Counted from the first letter of the stretch, positions 8,825 through 16,834 are shown. The stretch is DNA of 41,015 nt from an uncultured Oscillospiraceae bacterium (GCA_944385125.1 CALWVZ010000013.1:1-41015); one strand, 5' to 3'. Made by a program: numbers and translations. The notes: generated by a model not told the origin, from the sequence alone.

Positions 8825-8898
8825 AACATTCTCCCTGTCCAGGGAGCAGAGCTATTAGCCGCTTGCTTCTCAGTTTCCACGTTTTCCTTCCAGGCTAT

Positions 8899-8927
8899 AT
8901 TATACCTGTTCTGACTGTATGCTGCAA
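8899..8927 (-). promoter_or_regulatory. Strong predicted promoter in an otherwise empty region
   Basis: On the minus strand: TTGCAG (8922-8927), exactly 17 bases, TATAAT (8899-8904). It reads towards the small frame at 8624-8824 and the lipoprotein. Apart from this unit, 8616-9040 holds no gene I can support. Confidence 0.6.
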
Positions 8928-9050
8928 GTAACTGATTTATATATTTGCAAAGCTATTTGCATGGCGGCTCTTTTCCTGGTACCGAATCATCAGTTCCCTA
9001 TAATATCCGCCCCTTGCTTGTCATAGGATGTACACAAAGGAGTGATGCGC

Positions 9051-9821
9051 TTGTTGGACTTGAAAGGCTTTACCAAAAGACACAGAGGCGCCCTTTCGGG
9101 CATAGGCATGATATTGGCGGTGGTGCTGATTTTCTGGACAGTGAACAACCCCGCCCTGGTGGGGGCCTCCGCCTCCTCCCGCCAGCTGCCGGTCTACTCC
9201 GTGCAGCGGGATGAAAAGGTGGTGGCCATCTCCTTCGACGCCGCCTGGGGGAATGAGGACACCCAGACGCTGATCGACATACTGAACAAATACCAGATCA
9301 ACGCCACCTTCTTTGTGGTGGGAGATTGGGTGGACAAATACCCGGAGTCGGTAAAAGCCCTGGCGGACAACGGCAACGAGGTAATGAACCATTCCTCCAC
9401 CCATGCCCATTTCTCCCAGCTAAGCAGCGAGGAAATTGTGGCGGATATTACCGCCTGCAATGAAAAGATCGCCGCCGTCACCGGGGTCACACCTACTCTC
9501 TTCCGCTGTCCTTACGGAGAATATGACGATCATGTCATAAGCTCCGTCACATCAATGGGCATGACGGCAGTCCAGTGGGATGTGGACAGTCTTGACTGGA
9601 AGGGCATATCCGCCCAGGAGATCCAGGGCCGGGTGCTGGATAAAGTGCAGCCCGGCAGTATAGTCCTCTTCCACAATGCGGCCGACAACACCCCGGAGGC
9701 CCTGCCGGGAATAATCGAGTCCCTCATAGCCGACGGCTACAAGATCGTTCCCATATCCCAAATACTTCTCAGCGGCAAAACCATGATAGACAACACCGGC
9801 CGCCAGTGCCCTGTCAAATAA
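9051..9821 (+). CDS. Polysaccharide deacetylase, PdaB-like (CE4/NodB fold)
   Basis: About 256 residues: an N-terminal membrane anchor (GIGMILAVVLIFWTV), then a NodB domain. Motif 1 is SFDAAWG, the variant typical of sporulation deacetylases of the PdaB type. Motif 2 is HSSTH (metal-binding His), motif 3 RCPYGEYD, motif 4 DVDSLDW and motif 5 VLFHN. It probably removes acetyl groups from peptidoglycan at the outer face of the membrane during sporulation (family knowledge). GTG 9042 and ATG 9045 overlap or crowd the AAAGGAG site (9036-9042), so TTG 9051, 8 bases beyond it, is the likeliest start. Confidence 0.87.
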   Translation: MLDLKGFTKRHRGALSGIGMILAVVLIFWTVNNPALVGASASSRQLPVYSVQRDEKVVAISFDAAWGNEDTQTLIDILNKYQINATFFVVGDWVDKYPESVKALADNGNEVMNHSSTHAHFSQLSSEEIVADITACNEKIAAVTGVTPTLFRCPYGEYDDHVISSVTSMGMTAVQWDVDSLDWKGISAQEIQGRVLDKVQPGSIVLFHNAADNTPEALPGIIESLIADGYKIVPISQILLSGKTMIDNTGRQCPVK

Positions 9822-9825
9822 GCCC

Positions 9826-9869
9826 AAAACCCCGGGCAGCAAGGTCTACCCCCTGCTGCCTGGGGTTTT
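9826..9869 (+). terminator. Terminator of the PdaB-like gene
   Basis: A 16-bp stem with one mismatch (AAAACCCC.GGCAGCA with TGCTGCC.GGGGTTTT) that ends in TTTT, 5 bases after the stop codon. Confidence 0.85.
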
Positions 9870-9881
9870 CTGCGCTTTCAG

Positions 9882-9912
9882 CCTTGTGCGCCCTTGTGCC
9901 TTGTGATATAGT
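9882..9912 (+). promoter_or_regulatory. Promoter of the DUF3784 gene, with three CCTTGTG repeats
   Basis: TTGTGC (9884-9889), 17 bases, TATAGT (9907-9912). The heptamer CCTTGTG occurs three times in a row at 9882, 9892 and 9899, covering the -35 box and spacer. The repeats could be regulator sites or simple sequence. Confidence 0.55.
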
Positions 9913-9952
9913 AAATATGCAAATCACAGCCTGAAAAGGGAGGATTTCCATC

Positions 9953-10291
9953 ATGTTAGGAGTAATTATTCTGCTTGTAATGGCTGTTGTTTTTCTAATA
10001 ATGTCCGTCTTTCTTCTCGGGGGCAAAGGCGCCTGGCTCATTGCCGGATACAACACCGCCTCCCGGGAAGAGCGGGACAAGTACGATGAGAAGAAGCTGT
10101 GCCGGGCCACAGGCTTGGTATGCCTCCTCTGCGCATTGCTGATGTGCGTGCTCGCCTGGCTGGGCTATCGGGTGGAGACCGGGGTAATCACCGAGGAGCA
10201 AATGCTGCCTTACGCCCTGGCTTCCTCTGCCGTCATTCTGCTTGCCGTGGTGGCGGCGGTGATATATTCCAACACCAAGGCAAAAAAATGA
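9953..10291 (+). CDS. DUF3784-type small membrane protein
   Basis: 112 residues with three membrane helices: residues 1-22, ~52-71 and ~87-106. Between the first two is the segment GKGAWLIAGYNTASREERDKYDE, which is the signature of DUF3784 proteins. The function is unknown. GGGAGG precedes ATG 9953. It is a single-gene unit with its own promoter and a terminator at 10341-10391. Confidence 0.85.
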   Translation: MLGVIILLVMAVVFLIMSVFLLGGKGAWLIAGYNTASREERDKYDEKKLCRATGLVCLLCALLMCVLAWLGYRVETGVITEEQMLPYALASSAVILLAVVAAVIYSNTKAKK

Positions 10292-10340
10292 TACTCGAGC
10301 CCCTGCTTATAAGTTTACATAATCTTGCAACATAGACGTA

Positions 10341-10391
10341 AAAACTCCCCGGTGACGGGCCGCAGGCCCCTTTCTCCGGGGAGCTTGTTTT
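10341..10391. terminator. Terminator between convergent DUF3784 and cysteine desulfidase genes
   Basis: AAAACTCCCCGG pairs with CCGGGGAG (10345-10352/10376-10383) around an inner GGGCC/GGCCC stem. GCTTGTTTTG follows on the plus strand and AAAA at the other side gives a U-run on the minus strand. Confidence 0.75.
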
Positions 10392-10438
10392 GTTGCTTTG
10401 TCGCACAAGCACCGCCCTGCCGGGCAGCTAGCTGAGCT

Positions 10439-11725
10439 TCACTGCTCCTTGTTGGAGCTGGAGACCATTATGTCCAGGATCTTCTTGTCAGTTTCGGACA
10501 TTGCCTCCCTGGCTATCTCCGCTACGGCGTCGATGGTATCGTCGGCAGAAGACTGCAGGAAACCGTCGCCTCCGTTGAAGCTCTGGCCGTTTTTGTACAT
10601 CTCATAACCCATGATACCTGCGCCGACAGAGTTTGCCACTTTGGCTGCGCAGGAGGGCTTTGCACCGTCACAGAACATGCCGGACAGCACCGCCAGGTCG
10701 TTTACTATGGTCTGGCGCACAGCCTCCAGGCTGCCGCCGTCCAGATAGGCCACGGCGCAGCCTGCCCCCACGCCGGCCGTCACGGCTGTGCAATAGGCGG
10801 ACAGACGGCCAATGTCCTTTTTCAGGTACACTGCCATAAGGTTAGCCAGAGCCAGAGCACGATATATCTGGTCACGGCTGCTGCCCAGACGCTCGGCGTA
10901 TTCCAGCACGGGCATGGTAACGGTGAGTCCCTGATTGCCGCTGCCGCCCACTATGACCACCGGCTTTTCACAGCCGCTCATCCTGGCGTCGGAACCGGCG
11001 GCAGCCCGGGCCATGGCCCGGGTCTTGGTATCGCTGGCATTTTTCAGCAGGATGCGGCCTATCTGGGCTCCCCAGGGCTTTTCCAGGCCCTCCCGGGAGA
11101 TGGCGCTGTTGCAGTTTATCTGGCTGTCCAGCACTCCGCTGATATCCTCTATCTCCACGGTGTTAATAAAGTCCCACATGCCCTCCAGGCTCATGAGGCT
11201 GTGGTCTGAGTCAAAACTTGAGCGCAGCTCAGCTTCCTTCTGAAACAGGACTTCTCCGTCCTTTTCCAGCAGAACGATATTTGTGTGATAGTCGCTGATA
11301 ACGGCTTTGCTGCTGTGGCCCTCTCCCTCCAGGATGACCTCGATATAGAGCGCACTGTCTCCCTCTTTGCGTTCAATGGCGATCTCATGCTGGTCTATAT
11401 ACTTTTGGATATCGGGTATTTCCTCCGGCCGGGTCTCGGCAATGACGCTCATCTGAAGTTCCGCCTTGCCCGCCACGATGCCGGCAGCGGCAGCGGCCTT
11501 AAGGCCCTTGAGGCCGCCGGTATTGGGTACCACAACGCTTTTGACATTTTTGATGATATTTCCGCTGACATAGAGCTGGCAGCGCTCCGGGAAGCAGCCC
11601 AGCTCCTCCCTGGCTTTTGCCGCAGCGTAGGCAACAGCCACCGGCTCGGTGCAGCCCATTGCCGGCAGCAGTTCCTCATTGAGGATGGATACATAGTTTT
11701 TGTATTCCTTATCGCTTCTTTTCAT
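10439..11725 (-). CDS. cyuA: L-cysteine desulfidase (UPF0597/CyuA family)
   Basis: 428 residues, the normal family length. It shows the conserved MGCTEPVAVAYA segment (Cys25), GGSGNQGLTVTMPV, AGVGAGCAVAYLDGG and GMFCDGAKPSCAAK; cysteines in these segments are thought to hold an iron-sulfur cluster. The family breaks L-cysteine into pyruvate, ammonia and sulfide in the cytoplasm. AGGAGG lies before ATG 11725. The gene follows the ACT-domain regulator by 27 bases and is almost surely co-transcribed. A serine or other amino acid substrate cannot be excluded from sequence. Confidence 0.85.
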   Translation of the reverse strand: MKRSDKEYKNYVSILNEELLPAMGCTEPVAVAYAAAKAREELGCFPERCQLYVSGNIIKNVKSVVVPNTGGLKGLKAAAAAGIVAGKAELQMSVIAETRPEEIPDIQKYIDQHEIAIERKEGDSALYIEVILEGEGHSSKAVISDYHTNIVLLEKDGEVLFQKEAELRSSFDSDHSLMSLEGMWDFINTVEIEDISGVLDSQINCNSAISREGLEKPWGAQIGRILLKNASDTKTRAMARAAAGSDARMSGCEKPVVIVGGSGNQGLTVTMPVLEYAERLGSSRDQIYRALALANLMAVYLKKDIGRLSAYCTAVTAGVGAGCAVAYLDGGSLEAVRQTIVNDLAVLSGMFCDGAKPSCAAKVANSVGAGIMGYEMYKNGQSFNGGDGFLQSSADDTIDAVAEIAREAMSETDKKILDIMVSSSNKEQ

Positions 11726-11752
11726 TCTACTCCTCCTTATACCATGGGGAGG

Positions 11753-12190
11753 TCACTCAACGGCCACCAGCCGGGCCTGCTCAACGCCGGAAGTGCTCTC
11801 TATCTTTTTCAGCAATTCGGTGAGACTTGTGGCCATGCTGCTTATATCCAAAGACATGGTAACGCTGGCCTTGCCCCGGATGGGCAGGCTCTGGGTTATG
11901 GTCAGGACGCTGCATCCCACTTGGGAAATGGTAGTAAGCAGAGCGCTGAGCACTCCCTGTTCGTGGGTCAGCATCATGGACAGCACCGCCTTTCTGCCTC
12001 CTGCAATGTCCGTAGGCTCCAGGATGTAGTCCTTATATTTGTAATATGTGCTGCGGGAGATACCCACCTGTTTGACTGCCTGACTGACCTCACGCACTTT
12101 CCCGTCCTCCAGGAGCCTGCGGGCCTGAAGCACTTTTTCATAGTATTCCGGCAAAATACTTTTATGGATTATCAGATAATTATCCAGCAT
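11753..12190 (-). CDS. UPF0735 ACT-domain protein with helix-turn-helix
   Basis: 145 residues. The N-terminal half contains a helix-turn-helix-like stretch, VSQAVKQVGISRSTYYKYKD. The C-terminal half is an ACT domain (MMLTHEQGVLSALLTTISQVG). This is the PheB/UPF0735 arrangement. ACT domains bind amino acids, so the protein may sense an amino acid and control this operon, which also holds cysteine desulfidase (inference). GGGGGAG precedes ATG 12190. Its promoter region carries a perfect palindrome. Confidence 0.88.
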   Translation of the reverse strand: MLDNYLIIHKSILPEYYEKVLQARRLLEDGKVREVSQAVKQVGISRSTYYKYKDYILEPTDIAGGRKAVLSMMLTHEQGVLSALLTTISQVGCSVLTITQSLPIRGKASVTMSLDISSMATSLTELLKKIESTSGVEQARLVAVE

Positions 12191-12225
12191 TGCTGGGCTC
12201 CCCCTGTTTGATATTTTATAAATAT

Positions 12226-12264
12226 ATGATAATCCGTCCGTTGGAAAAATACAAGTGTATTTTT
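12226..12264 (-). promoter_or_regulatory. Promoter and palindromic operator of the ACT/desulfidase operon
   Basis: On the minus strand: TTGTAT (12249-12254), 17 bases, TATCAT (12226-12231). A perfect inverted repeat, AAAAATACA-AG-TGTATTTTT (12245-12264), covers the -35 box. A protein bound there would compete with RNA polymerase. The regulator is unknown; the ACT/HTH protein encoded next door is the obvious candidate. Confidence 0.6.
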
Positions 12265-12331
12265 GTGAACGATATTATTTTGACAAATTGTGCATAAGTG
12301 TAAAAATTTTCCCTTTTAGCAGCAAAATTGC

Positions 12332-12360
12332 GTGACAATGTGCACATAATGTGCTATGCT
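12332..12360 (+). promoter_or_regulatory. Promoter of the large iron-sulfur flavoprotein
   Basis: GTGACA (12332-12337), 17 bases, TATGCT (12355-12360). The spacer contains the perfect palindrome ATGTGCACAT (12338-12347). A second possible -35, TTGACA at 12280-12285, has no well-spaced -10. The divergent interval 12191-12409 holds only these control elements. Confidence 0.6.
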
Positions 12361-12409
12361 TTCTTTGGTATAAGCACGTGACATGCAATTTAAATAAAGG
12401 GGGAACACT

Positions 12410-15139
12410 ATGGTTACCAATAAAGAAAATTTATTTAAGCTCGGGAAAAAAATCACAGACAGAATACCCCAGCAGCTGGGGATCACAAAGATAACGGAGG
12501 ATGACCCTGAATACTGGGGCATGGTAAACGTGCTCACCGACGAGATGGTGGAAGTGGCCCTGAAGATGAAAAAGCGGGTTCCCATGTCTCTGGAGGAGCT
12601 GGCCAAGGCCACGGGCAAGGATAAAGACCGCCTGAGGGAAGTGCTCCATGAAATGGCGGTGGTAGGTCTGATTGAGTTCCATTGGGGCGAAAAGGGTCTG
12701 CCCATGACCGACGAGAACAAACGCTATGTACTGTGCATGTATGTCCCCGGCTCTGCGGAGATGCTGCTGATGCACAAGACCATCCCGGAAACAAATCCTG
12801 AAGTCAACCGCTTTTTTGAGCGTATGTCCTTTCTTCCTTTGGAGCACGTCACCCCCATGGTGCCTCCAGGCGGCGCCGGCATAGGCATGCACGTCATCCC
12901 TGTGGAGAAGGCCATACCCGCCCAGTCCCAGTCCCTGGACATCGAGCGCCTGTCCCACTGGCTGGATAAGTACGAGGGGCACCTGGGCGTGGGCGTATGC
13001 TCCTGCCGCCGCAGCGAAACTTTGCAGGGCCGGGGCTCCGGCGACGTGCCCGACGAATGGTGCATAGGCGTGGGCGAATTTGCCGATTACTGCGTGCAGA
13101 CCGGCAAGGGCAGGTATGCCACCAAGGAGGAGGTCCTGGACCTGCTGAAGCGGGCCGAGGACCTGGGCTATGTGCACCAGATAACCAATATCGACGGGGA
13201 GAACAAGATCTTCGGCATATGCAACTGTCCCACCGGCGTGTGCTATGCTCTTCGCACCTCCCAGTATTTCAACACCCCCAACCTGTCCCGCAGCGCCTAT
13301 GTGGCCCATGTGGACACTGAAAACTGCGTGGCCTGCGGCAAGTGCGTGGAGGTCTGCCCTGCAGGCGCCGCCAAGCTGGGCCAGAAGCTGTGCACCAAGA
13401 ACGGCCCCGTCCAGTACCCCAAACATGAGCTGCCGGACGCTGTGAAATGGGGGCCGGAGAAGTGGAGTCCCAATTACAAGGAAGATAACGAGATAAACTG
13501 CTATGATACCGGCACCGCTCCCTGCAAGACCGCCTGTCCTGCCCACATAGCCGTTCAGGGCTATATCAAGATGGCTGCCCAGGGCAGATATATGGACGCT
13601 CTGAAACTCATCAAGCAGGACAACCCCTTCCCCGCTGTTTGCGGCAGCATATGCAACCGCCGCTGCGAGGAAGAGTGTACCCGGGGCGATGTGGACCGGG
13701 CCGTGGCAATCGACGAGATAAAGAAATTCATAGCCGAGCAGGAGCTTAAAGAAGAAAATCGCTACATACCGCCTGTAAAGAACTTCCGTCCAACCCTGGA
13801 AAAATTCCCGGAGAAGATAGCCGTGATCGGCGCAGGCCCCGCAGGCATGAGCTGCGCCTATTACCTGGCCATGATGGGCTACGAGAACGTCACCGTCTTC
13901 GACCGCAACGCCGTCCCCGGCGGTATGCTCACCCTGGGCATTCCCTCCTTCCGTCTGGAGAAGGACGTAGTCAACGCCGAGATAGAGGTGCTGCGTCAGA
14001 TGGGCGTGAAGTTCCAGTGCGGCGTGGACGTGGGTAAGGACGTGAGCCTTGAGCAGCTGAGAGAGCAGGGCTATAAGGCTTTCTACCTGGCCATAGGCGC
14101 CCAGAAGTCCGCTCCCATCGGCGTCCCCGGCGAGGAGCTGGAGGGCGTTCTGGGCGGCGTGGATTTCCTGCGCCGGGTGAACCTGGGCGAGAAGCCGGAG
14201 ATAGGCGAAAAATGCGCCGTCATCGGCGGCGGCAATGTGGCCATGGACGTGTGCCGTACCGCCCTGCGCCTGGGAGCCAAGGACACCTATGTGCTCTACC
14301 GCCGCAGCCAGAGCGAGATGCCCGCCGACGAGGAAGAACTGGCCGAGGCCATGGAGGAGGGCGTCCAGTTCCGCTTCCTCACCAATATCACCGAGATAAT
14401 CGGCAGCGAAGGCAAGGTCAGCGCCGTGAAGGCAGAGCTTATGGAGCTGGGCGAAGCCGGCCCCGACGGCCGCCGCAAGCCCGTTGGCACAGGCAAATTT
14501 GAAACTATCGCCGTGGACAGCGTCATCGGAGCCGTGGGCCAGGTAATAGACCTGGGCGGCATAGCCCCTGAGGCCATGAGCTTCACCAAGAAGGGCACCG
14601 TCATCGTGGATGAGGTCACCGCCCAGACCGGCCAGAAGGATATCTTTGCCGGCGGCGACTTTGTCACCGGGCCCAGATTCGCTATAGACGCTATAGCGGC
14701 GGGCCGTGTGGGAGCCGAGTCCATCCACCGCTTTGTGCAGCCCGGCCAGGACCTGCGCATCCACCGCAACCTGAGGAAATTTGTCCAGTTGGACAAGTCC
14801 CAGGCCCTTATACCCATCGGCTTTGACAATGCCCCCCGTCAGGTCCCGGCTCACGACAAGGCCAAGGCCAAGAGCTTCCGCAACGACCGGGTCACCTTCA
14901 CCGAGGAACAGGTAAAGAAAGAGGCCGCCCGCTGCCTGGGCTGCGGGGCCACCGTGGTGGACGAGAACAAGTGCATCGGCTGCGGATTGTGCACCACCAA
15001 GTGCGAGTTCGACGCCATACATCTCCGCCGCGACCTGCCGGATTGCAGCAAGATGTACAGGGCCGAGGACAAGCTGAAGGCCATCCTCCCCTACGCAGCA
15101 AAGCGTGAAGTGCGCATACTGAAAAACAAGAATAAATAA
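12410..15139 (+). CDS. Multidomain iron-sulfur FAD/NAD(P) oxidoreductase
   Basis: 909 residues with AAGGGGG before ATG. In order: a winged-helix-like segment (~58-92, LEELAKATGKDKDRLREVL); a cysteine-rich domain (Cys197, 199, 218, 228, 271, 273, 278); a ferredoxin site (CVACGKCVEVCP, Cys306/309/312/316); a GltD/DPD-type domain (Cys372, 376, 411, 415, 419, 423); an FAD site GAGPAG (474-479); an NAD(P) site GGGNVAMD near 605; and a C-terminal cluster (CIGCGLCTTKC, Cys855/858/861/865). It resembles the glutamate synthase small subunit fused to ferredoxins. It presumably moves electrons between NAD(P)H and an iron-sulfur partner; the substrate is unknown. No glutamate synthase large subunit is nearby. 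Confidence 0.85.
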   Translation: MVTNKENLFKLGKKITDRIPQQLGITKITEDDPEYWGMVNVLTDEMVEVALKMKKRVPMSLEELAKATGKDKDRLREVLHEMAVVGLIEFHWGEKGLPMTDENKRYVLCMYVPGSAEMLLMHKTIPETNPEVNRFFERMSFLPLEHVTPMVPPGGAGIGMHVIPVEKAIPAQSQSLDIERLSHWLDKYEGHLGVGVCSCRRSETLQGRGSGDVPDEWCIGVGEFADYCVQTGKGRYATKEEVLDLLKRAEDLGYVHQITNIDGENKIFGICNCPTGVCYALRTSQYFNTPNLSRSAYVAHVDTENCVACGKCVEVCPAGAAKLGQKLCTKNGPVQYPKHELPDAVKWGPEKWSPNYKEDNEINCYDTGTAPCKTACPAHIAVQGYIKMAAQGRYMDALKLIKQDNPFPAVCGSICNRRCEEECTRGDVDRAVAIDEIKKFIAEQELKEENRYIPPVKNFRPTLEKFPEKIAVIGAGPAGMSCAYYLAMMGYENVTVFDRNAVPGGMLTLGIPSFRLEKDVVNAEIEVLRQMGVKFQCGVDVGKDVSLEQLREQGYKAFYLAIGAQKSAPIGVPGEELEGVLGGVDFLRRVNLGEKPEIGEKCAVIGGGNVAMDVCRTALRLGAKDTYVLYRRSQSEMPADEEELAEAMEEGVQFRFLTNITEIIGSEGKVSAVKAELMELGEAGPDGRRKPVGTGKFETIAVDSVIGAVGQVIDLGGIAPEAMSFTKKGTVIVDEVTAQTGQKDIFAGGDFVTGPRFAIDAIAAGRVGAESIHRFVQPGQDLRIHRNLRKFVQLDKSQALIPIGFDNAPRQVPAHDKAKAKSFRNDRVTFTEEQVKKEAARCLGCGATVVDENKCIGCGLCTTKCEFDAIHLRRDLPDCSKMYRAEDKLKAILPYAAKREVRILKNKNK

Positions 15140-15182
15140 AACAGCCCTTATACAGGCTTGTTCATTTCTCCGTTAAAGCTAA

Positions 15183-15213
15183 AAACCTCCCGTACCATTG
15201 GCACGGGAGGTTT
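15183..15213. terminator. Bidirectional terminator between flavoprotein and TlpA genes
   Basis: AAACCTCCCGT (15183-15193) pairs perfectly with ACGGGAGGTTT (15203-15213) around a 9-base loop. The genes converge here. Confidence 0.8.
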
Positions 15214-15228
15214 AACTTATGGAGCGTT

Positions 15229-15879
15229 TTACTCTTCGCTATATATCATATCTATGCCGGTCTGGAGAGTCTCGGCGTCTATGGCCCCGGTAGCTTTGGC
15301 CACGGCGGAGCCGTCGGCTCCGATGAAATAAGTGCTGGGCAGGGAGTAGACGCTGTAGGTTATGGCGGCATCCATGTCCGTGTCAAAGAGCACCGGGAAG
15401 CTATAGCCTTTTTCGGCTATGAAAGCGGAAGCGGTGTCCAGCGTCTCCCGGGAGCCGTCGGTCATGTTCACCATAAGAAACTGCACATTCTGCCCCAGCT
15501 TCTCGTAGGCCTCATTGAAGTCTGGCATCTCGCTCTGGCAGGGACCGCACCAGCTGGCCCAGAAGTTTAGAACGATGGGCTTGCCGAAATAGTCGGAGAG
15601 CTTCACCGCATTGCCTTCAGCGTCATATACCGTAAAGTCCGGAGCCTGCACGCTCTCCTCTGCATCGTCCGAGTCCTCTTCTTCCCCGCTCTCCTCTGTA
15701 GCTGCGTCGGGCTGGGGAGACGGCGAGACTCCGGCTGCCGGGACCTGGTCCCCGCCCTGGACCTGAAGCTGTTGAGGGCTGTAGCCTGAGCTGAGCCGCC
15801 CGTATAGGAAGCCCGCTCCGCCGATTAGCAGGACCAGGACCAATATTATGATGGGCAATATACGTTTATCTTTGTTCAT
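15229..15879 (-). CDS. TlpA/ResA-like membrane-anchored thioredoxin
   Basis: 216 residues: an N-terminal membrane anchor (residues 7-27), an acidic linker (~60-78), then a TlpA/AhpC-type thioredoxin domain (79-216) with the active site WCGPC (Cys111, Cys114) and the cis-proline loop LPSTYF. It should act outside the membrane, reducing disulfides with electrons passed by CcdA. AAGGAGG precedes ATG. It lies 11 bases after ccdA, at the end of the DUF6132-ccdA-tlpA operon. Confidence 0.9.
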   Translation of the reverse strand: MNKDKRILPIIILVLVLLIGGAGFLYGRLSSGYSPQQLQVQGGDQVPAAGVSPSPQPDAATEESGEEEDSDDAEESVQAPDFTVYDAEGNAVKLSDYFGKPIVLNFWASWCGPCQSEMPDFNEAYEKLGQNVQFLMVNMTDGSRETLDTASAFIAEKGYSFPVLFDTDMDAAITYSVYSLPSTYFIGADGSAVAKATGAIDAETLQTGIDMIYSEE

Positions 15880-15890
15880 GGCGTCCTCCT

Positions 15891-16553
15891 TCAGCTCAGC
15901 AGAGCCAGCATACGGCCCAGGGTCCCGGTGGCCATCATTATGCCGATGAGCACCAGCAGGCAGCCGCAGACTATGTTTATTACTTTATAGTTGCGCTTTA
16001 TCCAGTCGAAAGCAGATTTAAGGTAGTCGATAAGCAGGGCGCTGAGCACAAAGGGTATGCCCAGTCCCAGGGAATAGGCCAGCAGCATCAGGGTGCCGGT
16101 GAGAGCCTGGCCCTGCTGGGAGGCCAGCATCAGCGCCGAGCCCAGGAAGGCCCCAACGCAGGGGGTCCAGCTGATGGAGAACACCAGGCCAAAAACCAGA
16201 GCCGGGAAAAAACCCATGTTCTCCGTTTTCAGCTGACGGCCGCCGCCGTGGAAAAGGTTCAGCCTGATCACGCCCAGAAAGCTCAGGCCGAAGAAGATCA
16301 CCACCAGGCCCGAGACTATGTTCACCGCCGTCTGGTGGTTTTTCAGAAAACTGCCCACGGTGCCGGCCAAGGCCCCCAGAGCCATAAAGGTTATAGTGAA
16401 GCCTGCCACAAAACCCAGAGCCGCTCTCAGTGTCTTAAGGTGGCTGCGCTCCCCGCCTCCGGCAAAATAGGAGACGTATATGGGCAGCATAGGCAGCAGG
16501 CAGGGTGATATGAAGGTTATGATGCCTTCAAGGAAAGATATCAGGTATTGCAC
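15891..16553 (-). CDS. ccdA: CcdA-type thiol-electron transporter
   Basis: 220 residues with six hydrophobic helices. The two redox cysteines are in SPCLLPM (Cys18) and WTPCVGA (Cys132), the CcdA/DsbD-beta pattern. It carries electrons from cytoplasmic thioredoxin to an outer thioredoxin-like protein, here probably the TlpA-like product of the next gene. GTG 16553 has GGAG 8 bases upstream and overlaps the end of the DUF6132 gene by 13 bases. No cytochrome c genes are near, so general disulfide reduction is the better guess for its role. Confidence 0.9.
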   Translation of the reverse strand: MQYLISFLEGIITFISPCLLPMLPIYVSYFAGGGERSHLKTLRAALGFVAGFTITFMALGALAGTVGSFLKNHQTAVNIVSGLVVIFFGLSFLGVIRLNLFHGGGRQLKTENMGFFPALVFGLVFSISWTPCVGAFLGSALMLASQQGQALTGTLMLLAYSLGLGIPFVLSALLIDYLKSAFDWIKRNYKVINIVCGCLLVLIGIMMATGTLGRMLALLS

Positions 16554-16747
16554 TCTTTATTCTCCTTTTCGGTAATGGCAGCCACCAGAGCGCCTATCAC
16601 CGCCACATATATCATAGAACGCCAGGGGCTGGAGGTGATGGCGCAGCTGCCGTCGCAGCCGAAGAAATAGTAATAGATATAACCCAGCGCCGCTCCTCCC
16701 AGAACAAAGAGGGCCGTGCGCAGTATCTTCCTGTATTTTTCTTTCAT
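16541..16747 (-). CDS. DUF6132-type small membrane protein
   Basis: 68 residues. Two membrane helices flank the conserved segment FFGCDGSCAITSSPWRS, whose two cysteines and SSPW motif typify the DUF6132 family, often found next to thioredoxin and CcdA genes. The longer frame to 16807 crosses the promoter, so ATG 16747, with AGGAG 8 bases upstream, is the start. It is the first gene of the thiol-redox operon. A role in membrane thiol exchange is inferred from context alone. Confidence 0.8.
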   Translation of the reverse strand: MKEKYRKILRTALFVLGGAALGYIYYYFFGCDGSCAITSSPWRSMIYVAVIGALVAAITEKENKECNT

Positions 16748-16805
16748 GCAGCTTCTCCTTTCCGCCTGAGGGTTCAGGCCTGCATATTTCTGTATTACTG
16801 CCCTC

Positions 16806-16834
16806 ATTATACCCCTTTGGGTTTATCCTGTCGG
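16806..16834 (-). promoter_or_regulatory. Promoter of the DUF6132-ccdA-tlpA operon
   Basis: On the minus strand: CCGACA (16829-16834), 17 bases, TATAAT (16806-16811). The predicted start is near 16799. A GTGA-N5-TCAC site is centred at 16840, that is at -41. Confidence 0.7.

Noticed and set aside
8689-8931. An 80-codon plus-strand frame
   Set aside because: TTG start with no ribosome site, and the composition does not resemble the coding regions around it.
12263-12286. Possible Rex-type redox operator (TTGTGAA ... TTGACAA)
   Set aside because: The half-sites are 10 bases apart and one is mismatched, which does not fit the Rex consensus.
12431-15022. An 863-codon open frame antisense to the large flavoprotein
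   Set aside because: It mirrors the real gene exactly. GC-rich third positions and rarity of TTA, CTA and TCA codons on the coding strand leave the opposite strand open. It has no ribosome site and its translation has no recognisable motifs.
12410-15139. Identification as glutamate synthase small subunit
   Set aside because: Only the middle resembles GltD; the large subunit is absent and there are extra N- and C-terminal iron-sulfur domains.
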